Source: Flavobacteriales bacterium
Lineage (GTDB): Bacteria; Bacteroidota; Bacteroidia; Flavobacteriales_F; PHOS-HE28
DNA length: 64,000 bases
Direction: 5' to 3'
Assembly: GCA_016716605.1 (NCBI GenBank)
Contig: JADJWA010000002.1
Location: 124,001 to 188,000, forward strand
Each line of letters opens with the position of its first letter. Within the stretch, counting starts at the first letter, position 1. The position numbers and the translations under genes are program-made. Shown piece by piece: positions 54,760 to 64,000 of the stretch. The notes under the pieces were generated by a model. That model was not told where the DNA came from. It saw nothing but the letters and a program-made list of their open reading frames with translations, and did no database searches.

Positions 54760-56976
54760 ATGAACGCACGCCACGCTTCCCTCTCGGCCCTCCTGTGCCT
54801 GGGCCTGCTGCAACCCGCCACCGCCCAGCAAGCCCTCACCAACAAGGACATCTGGGCCAGCCCGCTCTTCAGCGCCGAGTTCGTTGGCGGCTTGGCCAGC
54901 ATGAAGGATGGCCTGCACTACACCGTGCTCGAAGACGAATCCGGCGAGGGAGCGATCAATCAGTACGCCTATCGCACGGGCAACAAGGTGGCCACGCTTG
55001 TGAAATCCAGCGAGCTGGTGCCGGCGGGCAGCAAAGAGCCCATCGGCATTGAGGGCTACAGCTTCAGCGGCGATGAGAAGAAGCTGCTATTCGAGACGGA
55101 GAGCGAGCCGATCTACCGCTACAGCTCCTTCGCCTACAACTACGTCTTCGACCGCGCGAGCAAGAAGCTGGTGCCGCTGAGCGATGTGAAGAAAGCCAAG
55201 CAGCGCCTGGCCACCTTCAGCCCCGATGGCAGCAAGGCCGCCTTCGTGCGCGACAACAACCTCTTCGTGGTGGACCTGGGCACGATGAAGGAGGAGCAGA
55301 TCACCAACGACGGTGAGTGGAACAAGGTGCTGAATGGCGCCACCGATTGGGTGTACGAGGAGGAATTCACCCTGGTGCAGGGCTATGCGTGGAGCCCCGA
55401 CGGCAGCAAGCTCCTGTACCTGCGCAGCGACGAGAGCGGCGTGAAGGAATTCGACCTGACGCTCTACAAGAACCAGCTCTACCCGAGCGAGTACCGCTTC
55501 AAGTACCCGAAGGCCGGCGAGGACAACAGCAGGATCTCCTTGCACCTGCGCGACCTCAGCGGCGGCCTAACCTACAGCATCCCATTGGGCACGGAAGAGA
55601 CGGACATCTACGTTGCCCGATTGGGCTTCACGCCGAAGGGCGAGCCATGGTTCATGCGTTTGAACCGCTTGCAGAACGAGAAGGTGCTCTGCACCGTGAA
55701 GCTGCCGCCGCCCGGCACCAAGGCACGTCCGGTTCCCACCGAGATCTACAAGGAGACCAGCCCCACCTACATCGAGGTCACCGACGATCTCTTCTTCCTG
55801 GCCGATGGCAGCGGCTTCATCCTCACCAGCGAGAAGGATGGCTGGAACCACATCTACCGCGTGAACCTGAAGGATGGCTCGCAGTTGCAATTGACACGCG
55901 GCGCATGGGATGTGGTCGGCGTGAAGGGCATCGACGAGAAAGGGCAGCGCGTGATCTTCACCGCAGCCAAGAGCGCGCCCGAGAACCAGGAGGTGCTGGC
56001 CACGCCGCTGAGCGGCAAAGGCGTGATGCAACTATCGCCGTTGGGTGGTGTGAACGACGCGGAGTTCAGCACGGGCTTCCGCTTCTTCATCAACACGCGC
56101 AGCACGCTGAACACGCCGCCGGTGGTGTCGTTGCACGAAGGCAGCGGCAAGCAGGTGAAGGTGCTGAAGGACAACGCCAAGCTGGCGAGGACCTGCACCG
56201 ATTACGGCATGCTGCCCCGTGAGTTCTTCACCTTTACCACGAGCGAGGGCGTGGAGCTGCGCGGCTGGATGATGAAGCCCGCGAACTTCCAGAGCCGGGA
56301 GCGCTACCCCGTGCTGCTCACGCAATATAGCGGTCCGAACAGCAATCAGGTGCTCGACTCCTGGGGCGGGCGCAACAACCTATGGCACACCCTGCTCGCG
56401 CAGAAGGGCTACATCGTGGTGTGCGTCGATCCGCGCGGTACGGGCCATCGCGGGCGCGACTTCCGCCACATCACCTACGGCCAATTGGGCAAGTACGAGA
56501 CGGTCGACCACATGGCCACCGCCCAATGGCTGGGCCAGCAGCCGTGGGTGGACAAGGAGCGCATCGGCATCTGGGGCTGGAGCTACGGCGGCTACATGAG
56601 CAGCCTCTGCATCACCAAGGGCGCCGACCTCTTCAAGGCGGCCATCGCCGTGGCGCCCGTGACCAATTGGCGCTACTACGACAGCATCTACACCGAGCGC
56701 TACATGGGCCTGCCCAAGGACAACGGCAAGGGCTACGACGACAACAGCCCGGTGTTCCACGTGAACAAGCTGAAGGGGAACTACTTCCTCATCCACGGCC
56801 TGGCCGACGACAACGTGCATTACCAGAACGCCGCCGAGATGACCAACGCGCTCATCAAGGCCAACAAGCCCTTCGACCAGTTCATGTATCCCGATCGCAA
56901 CCACGGGATCGGCGGCGGTACGACACGGCTGCACTTGTATGAGATGATGACCGAGTGGCTGACCCGGAATCTTTAA
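54760..56976 (+). CDS. S9 family serine peptidase (dipeptidyl peptidase IV-like)
   Basis: 738 residues from the ATG at 54760, with a signal peptide ending ATAQ. The N-terminal beta-propeller (about 30-480) is followed by an alpha/beta hydrolase domain. The catalytic set is present: Ser608 in GWSYGGYMS, an Asp pair 683-684 in GLADDNVHYQ and His715 in RNHGIGGG. The glutamate motif of the N-terminal binding site is represented by YEEEF. It removes dipeptides or cleaves after Pro in the periplasm. It stands alone. Confidence 0.93.
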   Translation: MNARHASLSALLCLGLLQPATAQQALTNKDIWASPLFSAEFVGGLASMKDGLHYTVLEDESGEGAINQYAYRTGNKVATLVKSSELVPAGSKEPIGIEGYSFSGDEKKLLFETESEPIYRYSSFAYNYVFDRASKKLVPLSDVKKAKQRLATFSPDGSKAAFVRDNNLFVVDLGTMKEEQITNDGEWNKVLNGATDWVYEEEFTLVQGYAWSPDGSKLLYLRSDESGVKEFDLTLYKNQLYPSEYRFKYPKAGEDNSRISLHLRDLSGGLTYSIPLGTEETDIYVARLGFTPKGEPWFMRLNRLQNEKVLCTVKLPPPGTKARPVPTEIYKETSPTYIEVTDDLFFLADGSGFILTSEKDGWNHIYRVNLKDGSQLQLTRGAWDVVGVKGIDEKGQRVIFTAAKSAPENQEVLATPLSGKGVMQLSPLGGVNDAEFSTGFRFFINTRSTLNTPPVVSLHEGSGKQVKVLKDNAKLARTCTDYGMLPREFFTFTTSEGVELRGWMMKPANFQSRERYPVLLTQYSGPNSNQVLDSWGGRNNLWHTLLAQKGYIVVCVDPRGTGHRGRDFRHITYGQLGKYETVDHMATAQWLGQQPWVDKERIGIWGWSYGGYMSSLCITKGADLFKAAIAVAPVTNWRYYDSIYTERYMGLPKDNGKGYDDNSPVFHVNKLKGNYFLIHGLADDNVHYQNAAEMTNALIKANKPFDQFMYPDRNHGIGGGTTRLHLYEMMTEWLTRNL

Positions 56977-57027
56977 GGGCCTGTTCATAAGCCGGATCGG
57001 CAGCGAGCGCGCCAGTTCCGCATCCGC

Positions 57028-57035
57028 TACTTTTG
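57028..57035 (+). promoter_or_regulatory. Bacteroidota -7 promoter box (TACTTTTG)
   Basis: Exact TAnnTTTG, 29 bases before the ATG at 57064, in the gap after the S9 peptidase. Confidence 0.5.
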
Positions 57036-57063
57036 CCCTGTATGGCGCACTCGCGCCCAGTGG

Positions 57064-58473
57064 ATGAACGAAGGTCATCACCCGCCACCGCATCGCAACC
57101 ATCAGCAAGGCTGCGTGGACCGCTACGAGGCCATGCTCCGCAAGGGCACCAATGTCTTCTTCGACGTGGAGGACCTTGAATTGGTGATTGACCACTACCT
57201 GCAGGAGAACGATGCGCGGCGCGCCAAGGAAGCGCTCGACTTCGCCATGGCGCAGCACCCGGGATCGGTGGAGCTGATGTACAGCGAGGCCGTGGTGCTC
57301 ATGAACCTCGGGCGCTTGAACAAGGCCCTCGAGGTGCTCGACGCCTTGGGCAAACTGGAGCCTTGGAGCGCCGAGGTGCACCTGCACAAGGGCAGCATCC
57401 ACAGCCAGCTCCGCAACTACCGCCGGGCCATTGAGCACTACCGCCGCGCGCTGGAGCTCGCCGATGAAGGCCACGATGAGATCCTGCTCGACCTTGCCTT
57501 CGAGCACGAGAGCCTGGGCAAATACGACGAAGCCATCGACCTGCTGAAGCGCGGCCTCGACGTGAACCCTGAGAACGAAGGCCTGCTCTACGAGCTCGCG
57601 CATTGCTACGAGCTCTCCGGCGCGGACCAAGGCGCGATTGCCTTCTTCCGTGAGTTCACCAATGAGCACCCGTACAGCCTGGTGGCGTGGTATAGCCTGG
57701 GCAACGCCCTCTCCCGCCTCGACCGGATCGATGAGAGCAACGAGGCATTGGAATACTGCCTCGCGATCAACGAGGAATTCGGCTCGGCGCTCTTCACCAA
57801 GGCGCGCAACATGCTGGTGAAAGGCGATTATGCCGGAGCCGTGACCTGCTACGAGGAGGTCCTCGCCATCGAAGGCCCGCAGGCCGTCACCTTCAGCTAC
57901 ATCGGCGAATGCTACGAGAAGATGGAGCGCCATGAGCAAGCGCTGATCCACTACGACCAGGCCTTGGCACTGGACCCCAACTGGGTGGATGCCTGGGTGG
58001 GCCGTGGCGTGGTGAAGGACATCCAAGGCAAGCTCACCGAGGCCGTGAAGGACCTGGAGACAGCGGTTCGCCTCGCGCCGGATTCGGGCGACGCGTGGTA
58101 CTACTACGCGAATGCGCTTGGCCGCAACGAACGGTACGAGGAATCACTGTCGGCCTACACCCGACTGAACAACCTCGACGCGGGCAACCTCGATGGCTGG
58201 CTCGATCACGCCGACCTGCTGCTCGGCCTCAAGAGCCCCGAGGCAGCCATGCTGAAATTGCGCGAAGGCGACCAGGTCCACCGCATGAATCCGCGCTACC
58301 GTTACCGCCTGGCCAGCTACCTGCTTCGCGCGGGCCAGCAGCAGCAGGGACTGCTCGAACTGGAAGAAGCGCTCATGGCCGATCACGCGGGCCATGCGCA
58401 ATTCCTGGAGCACTACCCCGAGGCCTCGGCCATGCCCCAGGTGATCCATCTCCTGGGACTCTACGCTCCATGA
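57064..58473 (+). CDS. tetratricopeptide repeat protein
   Basis: 469 residues, all TPR-like helical pairs such as DLAFEHESLGKYDEAIDLLK and IGECYEKMERHEQALIHYDQ. The N-terminus has a short MNEGHHPPPHRNHQQGC tail, so ATG at 57133 cannot be excluded as the true start. No signal peptide. The family scaffolds other proteins. Its stop overlaps the start of the next gene (ATGA). Confidence 0.85.
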   Translation: MNEGHHPPPHRNHQQGCVDRYEAMLRKGTNVFFDVEDLELVIDHYLQENDARRAKEALDFAMAQHPGSVELMYSEAVVLMNLGRLNKALEVLDALGKLEPWSAEVHLHKGSIHSQLRNYRRAIEHYRRALELADEGHDEILLDLAFEHESLGKYDEAIDLLKRGLDVNPENEGLLYELAHCYELSGADQGAIAFFREFTNEHPYSLVAWYSLGNALSRLDRIDESNEALEYCLAINEEFGSALFTKARNMLVKGDYAGAVTCYEEVLAIEGPQAVTFSYIGECYEKMERHEQALIHYDQALALDPNWVDAWVGRGVVKDIQGKLTEAVKDLETAVRLAPDSGDAWYYYANALGRNERYEESLSAYTRLNNLDAGNLDGWLDHADLLLGLKSPEAAMLKLREGDQVHRMNPRYRYRLASYLLRAGQQQQGLLELEEALMADHAGHAQFLEHYPEASAMPQVIHLLGLYAP

Positions 58474-59258
58474 ACTATACGCTCTCGCATATCCCGGAAC
58501 GCACGGCAAAGCCGCGCGAGCACGGGCTCACCATGGTGATGGACAAGGGTTTGGCCATTCGCCAGGCCGAGGACATGATCGAGGCGAGCGGCCAGCTGAC
58601 CGACCTGGTGAAGCTGGGCTTCGGCACGTCGTTCATCACCAACAAGCTGAAGGAGAAGATCAAGCTGTACCAGAAGGCCGGCATCCGCGTCTATCTGGGC
58701 GGAACGCTCTTCGAGGCCTTCGTGGCGCGCGGGCAATACAAGGACTACCGCAAGCTCCTTGATCAATTCGGCCTCGATACCGCTGAAGTGAGCGACGGCT
58801 CCATCAACATGCCGCAGAAGGAGAAGTGCCGCTATATCACCGATCTGGCCAAGCATGTCACGGTGCTCAGCGAGGTGGGCAGCAAGGAGAGCGGCATCCT
58901 GATCAGCCCATCGAAATGGGTGAGCATGATGAACGCTGAGCTGGATGCAGGCAGCTGGAAGGTGATCGCTGAAGCACGGGAGAGCGGCACCGTGGGCATC
59001 TATCGCCCCAGCGGGCATGCCCATACCCAGCTCGTGAACCGCATCCTGGCCAAGGTGCCCGCCGAGCACATCATGTGGGAGGCTCCGCAGAAGGCGCAGC
59101 AGGTCTGGTTCATCAAGCAGCTCGGCGCCAATGTGAACCTGGGCAACATCGCTCCCGAAGAGGTGATCCCCCTTGAAACGCTCCGCCTGGGCCTGCGCGG
59201 CGACACCTTCTTCCAGCACCTGCCAGAAGCTGTGGCCGAGAAGCTCCGGCAGGTATAG
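58470..59258 (+). CDS. phosphosulfolactate synthase (ComA-like)
   Basis: 262 residues. It aligns to the PF02679 type: IPERTAKPREHGLTMVMDKG, DLVKLGFGTSF, YLGGTLFEAFV, AEVSDGSINMP and EVGSKESG are family blocks. The enzyme adds sulfite to phosphoenolpyruvate; in methanogens it starts coenzyme M synthesis. In Bacteroidota it may feed sulfonate lipid or sulfolactate metabolism, which is inference. Coupled to the TPR protein. Confidence 0.9.
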   Translation: MNYTLSHIPERTAKPREHGLTMVMDKGLAIRQAEDMIEASGQLTDLVKLGFGTSFITNKLKEKIKLYQKAGIRVYLGGTLFEAFVARGQYKDYRKLLDQFGLDTAEVSDGSINMPQKEKCRYITDLAKHVTVLSEVGSKESGILISPSKWVSMMNAELDAGSWKVIAEARESGTVGIYRPSGHAHTQLVNRILAKVPAEHIMWEAPQKAQQVWFIKQLGANVNLGNIAPEEVIPLETLRLGLRGDTFFQHLPEAVAEKLRQV

Positions 59259-59387
59259 GGCGGCCAACGCCCGGCCGGCTGCCGGCCCCATCGGGATCGG
59301 GCGCTGCCGTGGAAAATTGCGGGCCCGGATCCACCGTGCTTCGGTGCGCGCACCTACCTTCGGCACACCAACTCAAACCCTCGACAC

Positions 59388-61070
59388 ATGAAATCAGCCC
59401 TACGCTTCGCCTTCGCACTCGCGTTGGTAGCCGTCACCGCGCGTGCCAGCGCGCAGCGCTACCTCACCGAGGTCTTCAGCGATGCCAACATCACCATCAC
59501 CAACGATGTGATCTACGGCACCAACATCGACTTCCTCACCAGCAACTTCGCCTCGCCCAACGTCACCGCGAACATCACCGAGCTGCAAACAGCAGTGACC
59601 CTGGGCAACCCCATCCCGTCGGCCTACTTCGATCCCGCCGATGGCAGCACCGCCGTGAAGGTGACCAACCTGCGAATGGATGTGTACCAGCCCGATCCGG
59701 CCATCGATCCGCTGGAGCGGCGACCTTTGGTGGTGTACATCCATACCGGCAATGCCTTGCCTCCCCCAATCAACGGAAGCCCCAATGGCACACGGAAGGA
59801 CAGCAGCGCTGTGGAGAACTGCAAGCGCTTCGCCCGACGGGGCTACGTGGCCGTAAGCATGAGCTACCGCCTAGGCTGGAATCCGCTGGCCGCCACAGAG
59901 CTCGAACGCCGCAGCAGCTTGCTCAACGCCATCTACCGCGCCCTGCAGGATGTGCGGCATTGCATTCGCTCACTCAAGCGCGATGCGGGCCAAGGCAGCA
60001 ACACTTACGGCATCTGCGCAGATCGCATCATCGTCGTGGGCGAAGGCACAGGCGGCTACATCTCATTAGCCAACGCCACCTTGGATGATCCTGCGGAACT
60101 CTACATCGAGAAATTCAGGCCCGACCCCTTCGATCCCACGGTCAGCTTCGTGGACAGCCTGCAAGTGGGGAATATTCACGGACTGGGCGGACAGCTGAAC
60201 CTTTACCGGCCGAACGGCTGGGGCTATGAGAGCCAGTTCTGCGTGAATCTCGGTGGCGCGCTCGCCGACACAAGCTGGCTTGATGCTGGCGACGTTCCGA
60301 TGGTGGCATTCCATACGGTATTCGATCCGTTCGCTCCGTTCACCGAGGGTATCGTGATCGTGCCCACCACCGGCGGCCCGGTGGTGCCTGTGCAGGGCAG
60401 CAATCTGTTCATGGAACTGGTGAATGATTACGGCAACAACGCCAGCTTCGCCTCCCTGCCAGATGGCGACCCCTACACCGACCGAGCGCGCGACCTCTAT
60501 GGCAGCACCCAGACGCACGGTGCCAACAGCGTTCAGATCCGCACCGATGTAGAGGGCCTCTTCCCCCTGATTCGCCCGCAATGGCCTGCGCCCGCGCAGG
60601 AAGAAGCCAGCCCCTGGCAGTGGTGGGACCCGAACGGCGCCCTCGCGCAGACCGTGGTCAGCGCCGGGCCTCCGCCCATCACCGCAGGCCAGGCCGCCAG
60701 CGCCAGCAACCCGGATATGAGCCCGACGAAGGGCCGGGCGTACCTGGACACCATCCATGGCTACCTGAATCTCCGCATCGTGACGGCCTTGCAACTGGCA
60801 GATCCATGCACATTCGTCAGTGTCGACGAGGTCACGAACAATGATGTGGTGAGCATTTGGCCCAACCCAGCCACATATGACGTAAGCGTGAATGCGACTA
60901 ACCTCGTGCGCCGCTACCGCCTGCTCGACATCAATGGCCGCACCGTAGCCACCGGCAATCCGGCTGCGCAGCAATTCACCATTGAGCGCATCGGGCTCGT
61001 GGCTGGAACCTACCTGGTTGAATTGGAAGTGGAGAACGGCCGCATCGTGCGCAAGCTGATGCTCGACTAA
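59388..61070 (+). CDS. secreted alpha/beta hydrolase-like protein with T9SS domain, nucleophile lost
   Basis: 560 residues. Signal peptide ends ARASAQ. The fold includes PLVVYIHTGNALPPP (oxyanion-like HTG), RGYVAVSMSYRLGWNP and RIIVVGEGTGGY in the position of the nucleophile elbow. Relatives have G-x-S-A-G-G; here the Ser is Gly, with Thr next, so catalysis is doubtful. The last 75 residues are a sorting domain (SIWPNPATYDVSV to VRKLMLD). Confidence 0.82.
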   Translation: MKSALRFAFALALVAVTARASAQRYLTEVFSDANITITNDVIYGTNIDFLTSNFASPNVTANITELQTAVTLGNPIPSAYFDPADGSTAVKVTNLRMDVYQPDPAIDPLERRPLVVYIHTGNALPPPINGSPNGTRKDSSAVENCKRFARRGYVAVSMSYRLGWNPLAATELERRSSLLNAIYRALQDVRHCIRSLKRDAGQGSNTYGICADRIIVVGEGTGGYISLANATLDDPAELYIEKFRPDPFDPTVSFVDSLQVGNIHGLGGQLNLYRPNGWGYESQFCVNLGGALADTSWLDAGDVPMVAFHTVFDPFAPFTEGIVIVPTTGGPVVPVQGSNLFMELVNDYGNNASFASLPDGDPYTDRARDLYGSTQTHGANSVQIRTDVEGLFPLIRPQWPAPAQEEASPWQWWDPNGALAQTVVSAGPPPITAGQAASASNPDMSPTKGRAYLDTIHGYLNLRIVTALQLADPCTFVSVDEVTNNDVVSIWPNPATYDVSVNATNLVRRYRLLDINGRTVATGNPAAQQFTIERIGLVAGTYLVELEVENGRIVRKLMLD

Positions 61071-61091
61071 TCCTCGTGCTACGGAATGGAG

Positions 61092-61121
61092 AAGGGCCTT
61101 CGCCAACCGGCGCAGGCCCTT
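61092..61121 (+). terminator. stem-loop terminator
   Basis: Arms aagggcct(t)cgcc and ggcg(c)aggccctt with a T-rich tail, 20 bases after the stop. Confidence 0.7.
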
Positions 61122-61177
61122 TTCCTTGCAGCAATCCCGCAGTTTAATAGAGTATGCGATCGTCAGCCGTACTCAGC

Positions 61178-61185
61178 TACTTTTG
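61178..61185 (+). promoter_or_regulatory. Bacteroidota -7 promoter box (TACTTTTG)
   Basis: Exact TAnnTTTG, 19 bases before the ATG at 61204. Confidence 0.5.
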
Positions 61186-61203
61186 AACGCAAACCGACTT
61201 GCG

Positions 61204-62973
61204 ATGGCCAAGACCCTTTTCCTGTCAAGCCTCATCTTACTAGGAAACTCAATCGACTCCTTAGCACAGCTTTCAGTACAGTGGGCCCAATGCTACGGTG
61301 GACCGAGCGTGGAGCTTGGGTTATCAATCATCGAAACCAGCGATGGTGGCTATGTTATGAATGGGTTCGCGTCAAGTGAAGGGGGGCAGGTACAAGGGCA
61401 CCATGGTGGAGCAGATGTTTGGATTGTTAGAGTCACAAGTGACGGCACCCTTGCTTGGCAGCGATGCCTGGGCGGGTCCTTGGACGAGACTTATAGCACC
61501 ATTATCCCTGGTACGGACTCAGGATACATCGTACTCACGCGAACAGCATCAACAGACGGAGATGTCACCGGGCATAACGGTGACACCGATTTGTGGATTA
61601 TCAAACTCAACGACGCTGGAGGAATTGAATGGAAGTACTGCCTTGGCGGAAATGGATCGGAGTATTCAAGTCAATTCCCATCCATCAGACCTACAATCGA
61701 CGGAGGTTACATTATTGCCGGTACCTCAAGTTCAACTAACGGTTCCTTCTCAACCAACCATGGTCAATTGGATGCTTGGGCCATCAAATTGAGTTCGTCT
61801 GGAATCGTGGAGTGGCAGCGCTTGTACGGCGGAACGATGGACGATGGCGCGCACCACGTCTTAACCCTGGAGGATGGCGGTTACCTTCTGCTCGGTTACA
61901 CAACCTCACCGAACACAGGTGATGTTTCTGGCTGGCACGGTGAAAGCGACATCTGGGTGCTGAGACTGGACGCCAGCGGCAACATCGTATGGCAAAAGTG
62001 CCTTGGAGGCGCGGAGAGTGATTCAGGTGAGTCTCTCTTGAGCTTGACCGATGACTCGGGCTTTATCGTAGGTGGCGAAGTAAACTATTCAACGCCTGGC
62101 AATCACGGCGACATCACCGGTTATCACGGCGAATTTGATGTCTGGATTGTCAAACTCGATGCCTTCGGAAACCTAATCTGGGAGAACTGCCTTGGAGGCG
62201 ATGACTCTGATCTGCTGCGCGGTTTGGGTTCATGGGCAACACCATTGTTAGAAATGGGCAATGGCAATATCCTAGTTTCCGCGAACACCGGATCAAGCAA
62301 CAATAGTGGCGACGTGCAAGGCCATAACGGCAACTACGATTACTGGCTGATTGAGCTAAATGCCGCTGGTGCAATCGTGAACTCCGTTTGTCAAGGCAGC
62401 ACAGGTTTCGAAGGTGAGGCTGATTGGTCCCCTATGGTCTTGACGGATAATCCGAATACCCATCTGCTGTTCGGTACTTCCACCATAGACCTCGACAATC
62501 CATCAACAACCGACATTGTTTGCTCGAGTTTCACGTTAGGAGGTGGCTCGATTTGGACACAAGTGCTTGGGGGTTCTTCGATGGACTATGCGACCTGCGC
62601 CATCCGCAAGAGCAACGGGAGCATTGCTCTCTGCGGCACTACGAGCTCGAATGATGGCCTCTTCGCGCAACAGAACAGCGGCGAGATGGATACTTGGATT
62701 TTAGAACTTGACATGTCCTCGTCTATTAATTGTTGTAATGCTCTGGATTTTTCGATGCAACCCAATCCCGCAACCAGTCACGTGAACGTCTCCTGCGCGC
62801 AGGGCTTGGTGCGCCGCTTCCGCCTGCTCGACATCAACGGCCGCGTGGTTGCCGCTGGCAATCCTGCCGCGCAACGCTTCGTGATAGAACGTAAGGGGCT
62901 CAGCCCCGGCACCTATCTGGTGGAATTGGAACTGGAGCATGGCCGCGCGATGCGCAAACTGATGCTCGATTGA
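61204..62973 (+). CDS. secreted repeat protein with T9SS domain, mosaic composition
   Basis: 589 residues. Signal peptide MAKTLFLSSLILLGNSIDS, ends LAQ. The body has about eight repeats around 60 residues (GGYVMNGFASSEGGQVQG, GSYIVLTRTASTDGDVTG-like, DIWVLRLDASGNIVWQKCLGG), similar to SBBP or delta-60-like propellers. Body DNA is AT-rich; from about 62,790 the sorting domain (LVRRFRLLDINGRVV to RKLMLD) is GC-rich and close to that of the preceding gene. This suggests a recent domain exchange. Confidence 0.82.
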   Translation: MAKTLFLSSLILLGNSIDSLAQLSVQWAQCYGGPSVELGLSIIETSDGGYVMNGFASSEGGQVQGHHGGADVWIVRVTSDGTLAWQRCLGGSLDETYSTIIPGTDSGYIVLTRTASTDGDVTGHNGDTDLWIIKLNDAGGIEWKYCLGGNGSEYSSQFPSIRPTIDGGYIIAGTSSSTNGSFSTNHGQLDAWAIKLSSSGIVEWQRLYGGTMDDGAHHVLTLEDGGYLLLGYTTSPNTGDVSGWHGESDIWVLRLDASGNIVWQKCLGGAESDSGESLLSLTDDSGFIVGGEVNYSTPGNHGDITGYHGEFDVWIVKLDAFGNLIWENCLGGDDSDLLRGLGSWATPLLEMGNGNILVSANTGSSNNSGDVQGHNGNYDYWLIELNAAGAIVNSVCQGSTGFEGEADWSPMVLTDNPNTHLLFGTSTIDLDNPSTTDIVCSSFTLGGGSIWTQVLGGSSMDYATCAIRKSNGSIALCGTTSSNDGLFAQQNSGEMDTWILELDMSSSINCCNALDFSMQPNPATSHVNVSCAQGLVRRFRLLDINGRVVAAGNPAAQRFVIERKGLSPGTYLVELELEHGRAMRKLMLD

Positions 62974-62994
62974 CCGTTCCGCGACGAAATGGGG

Positions 62995-63024
62995 AAGGGC
63001 TTCTGCCATGCGGCAGAGGCCCTT
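62995..63024 (+). terminator. stem-loop terminator
   Basis: Arms aagggcttctgcc and ggcagaggccctt with one wobble, then TTCTTT. The sequence around the arms echoes the terminator at 61092. Confidence 0.75.
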
Positions 63025-63202
63025 TTCTTTGCGGGGGAATGCAGGTTGGCCCAACGCACAGGCCACGGCGCGTTGAGGGGTTGAGGGTTGAATCCCTCAC
63101 GGTCAACCTATCCATCGCGAAGCAACCGGCGCCTCGGGCACTGACCAAGCCAATAACCCTCAACCTGCGCAACCTTCCACCCCCCAACCTGCCATTCCAC
63201 CC

Positions 63203-64000
63203 ATGCAGCGCATCACCGAGAGCGAATCACGCCACCACGACCTGGAGCTGAAGACCACTCGCGAATTGCTCGAGGGCATCAACAGCGAGGACCGGGGCGT
63301 GGCGGAGGCCGTGGCCGGCGCCATCGGGGCCATGGAGCCACTGGTGGAGGCGATCGTGGAGCGCATGCGGCGCGGGGGCCGGCTCTTCTACCTGGGCGCG
63401 GGAACGAGCGGAAGATTGGGCATCGTGGATGCGAGCGAGTGCCCGCCCACGTTCGGCGTGCCGCACGGCCTGGTGATCGGCCTCATCGCGGGCGGTGACA
63501 GCGCCATCCGCAAAGCAGTGGAGTTCGCTGAGGATGATCGCGAGCAGGGCTGGAAGGACCTGGAGGAGCATGCCATAGGAGCGGACGATGCCGTGATCGG
63601 CATCGCCGCCAGCGGAAGCACGCCGTATGTCGTGGGCGCATTGGAGCGCTGCAACGCCGAAGGCATCCTCACGGCATGCATCACCTGCAATCCGGGTAGC
63701 CCCGTGAGCCTGGTGGCCAAGCATCCCATCGTAGCCGCTGTCGGCCCCGAATACGTCACCGGCAGCACGCGCATGAAGAGCGGCACCGCGCAGAAGCTCA
63801 TCCTGAATATGATCAGCACCGCAGCCATGATCAAGCTCGGCCGCGTGAAGGGCAATCGCATGGTCGACATGCAGCTGAGCAACAACAAGCTCATCGACCG
63901 CGGCACGCGCATGGTGATGGACGGGCTCGGCATCGGCTATGATGAGGCCAACGACCTGCTGAAGAGGCACGGCAGCGTGCGGAAGGCGGTGGAGAGCCGC
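63203..64000 (+). CDS. murQ: N-acetylmuramic acid 6-phosphate etherase, 3' end outside window
   Basis: 266 codons to the window edge. SIS-domain blocks are clear: RGGRLFYLGAGTSGRLGIVD, ASECPPTFG, GIAASGSTPYVVGAL and VTGSTRMKSGTAQKLILNMI, with the catalytic Glu region of ECPPTFG. The enzyme opens the lactyl ether of MurNAc-6-phosphate during peptidoglycan recycling, giving GlcNAc-6-phosphate. The full protein is normally about 300 residues, so little is missing. Confidence 0.94.
   Translation, partial: MQRITESESRHHDLELKTTRELLEGINSEDRGVAEAVAGAIGAMEPLVEAIVERMRRGGRLFYLGAGTSGRLGIVDASECPPTFGVPHGLVIGLIAGGDSAIRKAVEFAEDDREQGWKDLEEHAIGADDAVIGIAASGSTPYVVGALERCNAEGILTACITCNPGSPVSLVAKHPIVAAVGPEYVTGSTRMKSGTAQKLILNMISTAAMIKLGRVKGNRMVDMQLSNNKLIDRGTRMVMDGLGIGYDEANDLLKRHGSVRKAVESR

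Overview
The window looks like a chromosomal stretch of a GC-rich Bacteroidota, probably a Flavobacteriales-like lineage. The evidence is a set of secreted proteins with type IX secretion (T9SS) C-terminal sorting domains, a propeller-type hybrid two-component regulator, promoter boxes close to the Bacteroidota TAnnTTTG type, start sites without clear Shine-Dalgarno sequences, and a fused E1 alpha/beta ketoacid dehydrogenase. Most of the sequence is GC-rich. Several islands around 29-32 kb and 38.7-41 kb, and the body of the gene at 61.2 kb, are visibly AT-richer.

Layout. 0-27 kb is mostly core: an alpha-2-macroglobulin lipoprotein, a hybrid sensor/regulator, an RDD membrane protein, two small barrel-like secreted proteins, a J-domain/KTSC protein, a PQQ-like repeat protein whose signal peptide is broken by a one-base homopolymer change, an SdiA-regulated-type protein, miaA between a pRiA4b-ORF3-like gene and a membrane protein, a PP2C phosphatase, a membrane thioredoxin-like protein, an EamA transporter and the E1 dehydrogenase.

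27-41.5 kb is the accessory region. It starts with a cloverleaf-like double palindrome beside a GIY-YIG nuclease. A diverged second copy of the 3' end of the E1 gene lies 3.3 kb downstream of the first, as if something had been inserted there. An AAA-ATPase/TIR protein lies between two inverted REP-like palindromes, followed by an MmeI-like single-chain restriction-modification enzyme with a 41-residue leader gene, a hairpin and an operator-like inverted repeat. Next come a small XRE regulator followed by a perfectly periodic 22-bp array of alternating palindromes, a fibronectin-III-like gene with a decayed inverted copy, a tyrosine recombinase fragment, a roughly 700-base purine-only stretch that is probably a sequencing artefact, and a run of AT-rich genes separated by integron attC-like sites.

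41.5-64 kb returns to host composition. It holds twin lipoprotein genes interrupted by the same 26-bp palindrome, T9SS cargo proteins, a papain-like protease, an adenylate cyclase, a protein with a histone H1-like tail, a J-domain membrane protein, an MFS transporter, a MoxR/VWA pair, an S9 peptidase, a TPR protein coupled to a phosphosulfolactate synthase homologue, two T9SS cargo proteins and the start of murQ.

The accessory region combines likely defence genes (TIR, MmeI-like) with several distinct repeat systems. The 22-bp array and the attC-like cassettes are the least expected parts. Several single-base frame breaks and the purine tract mean that assembly accuracy should be kept in mind.
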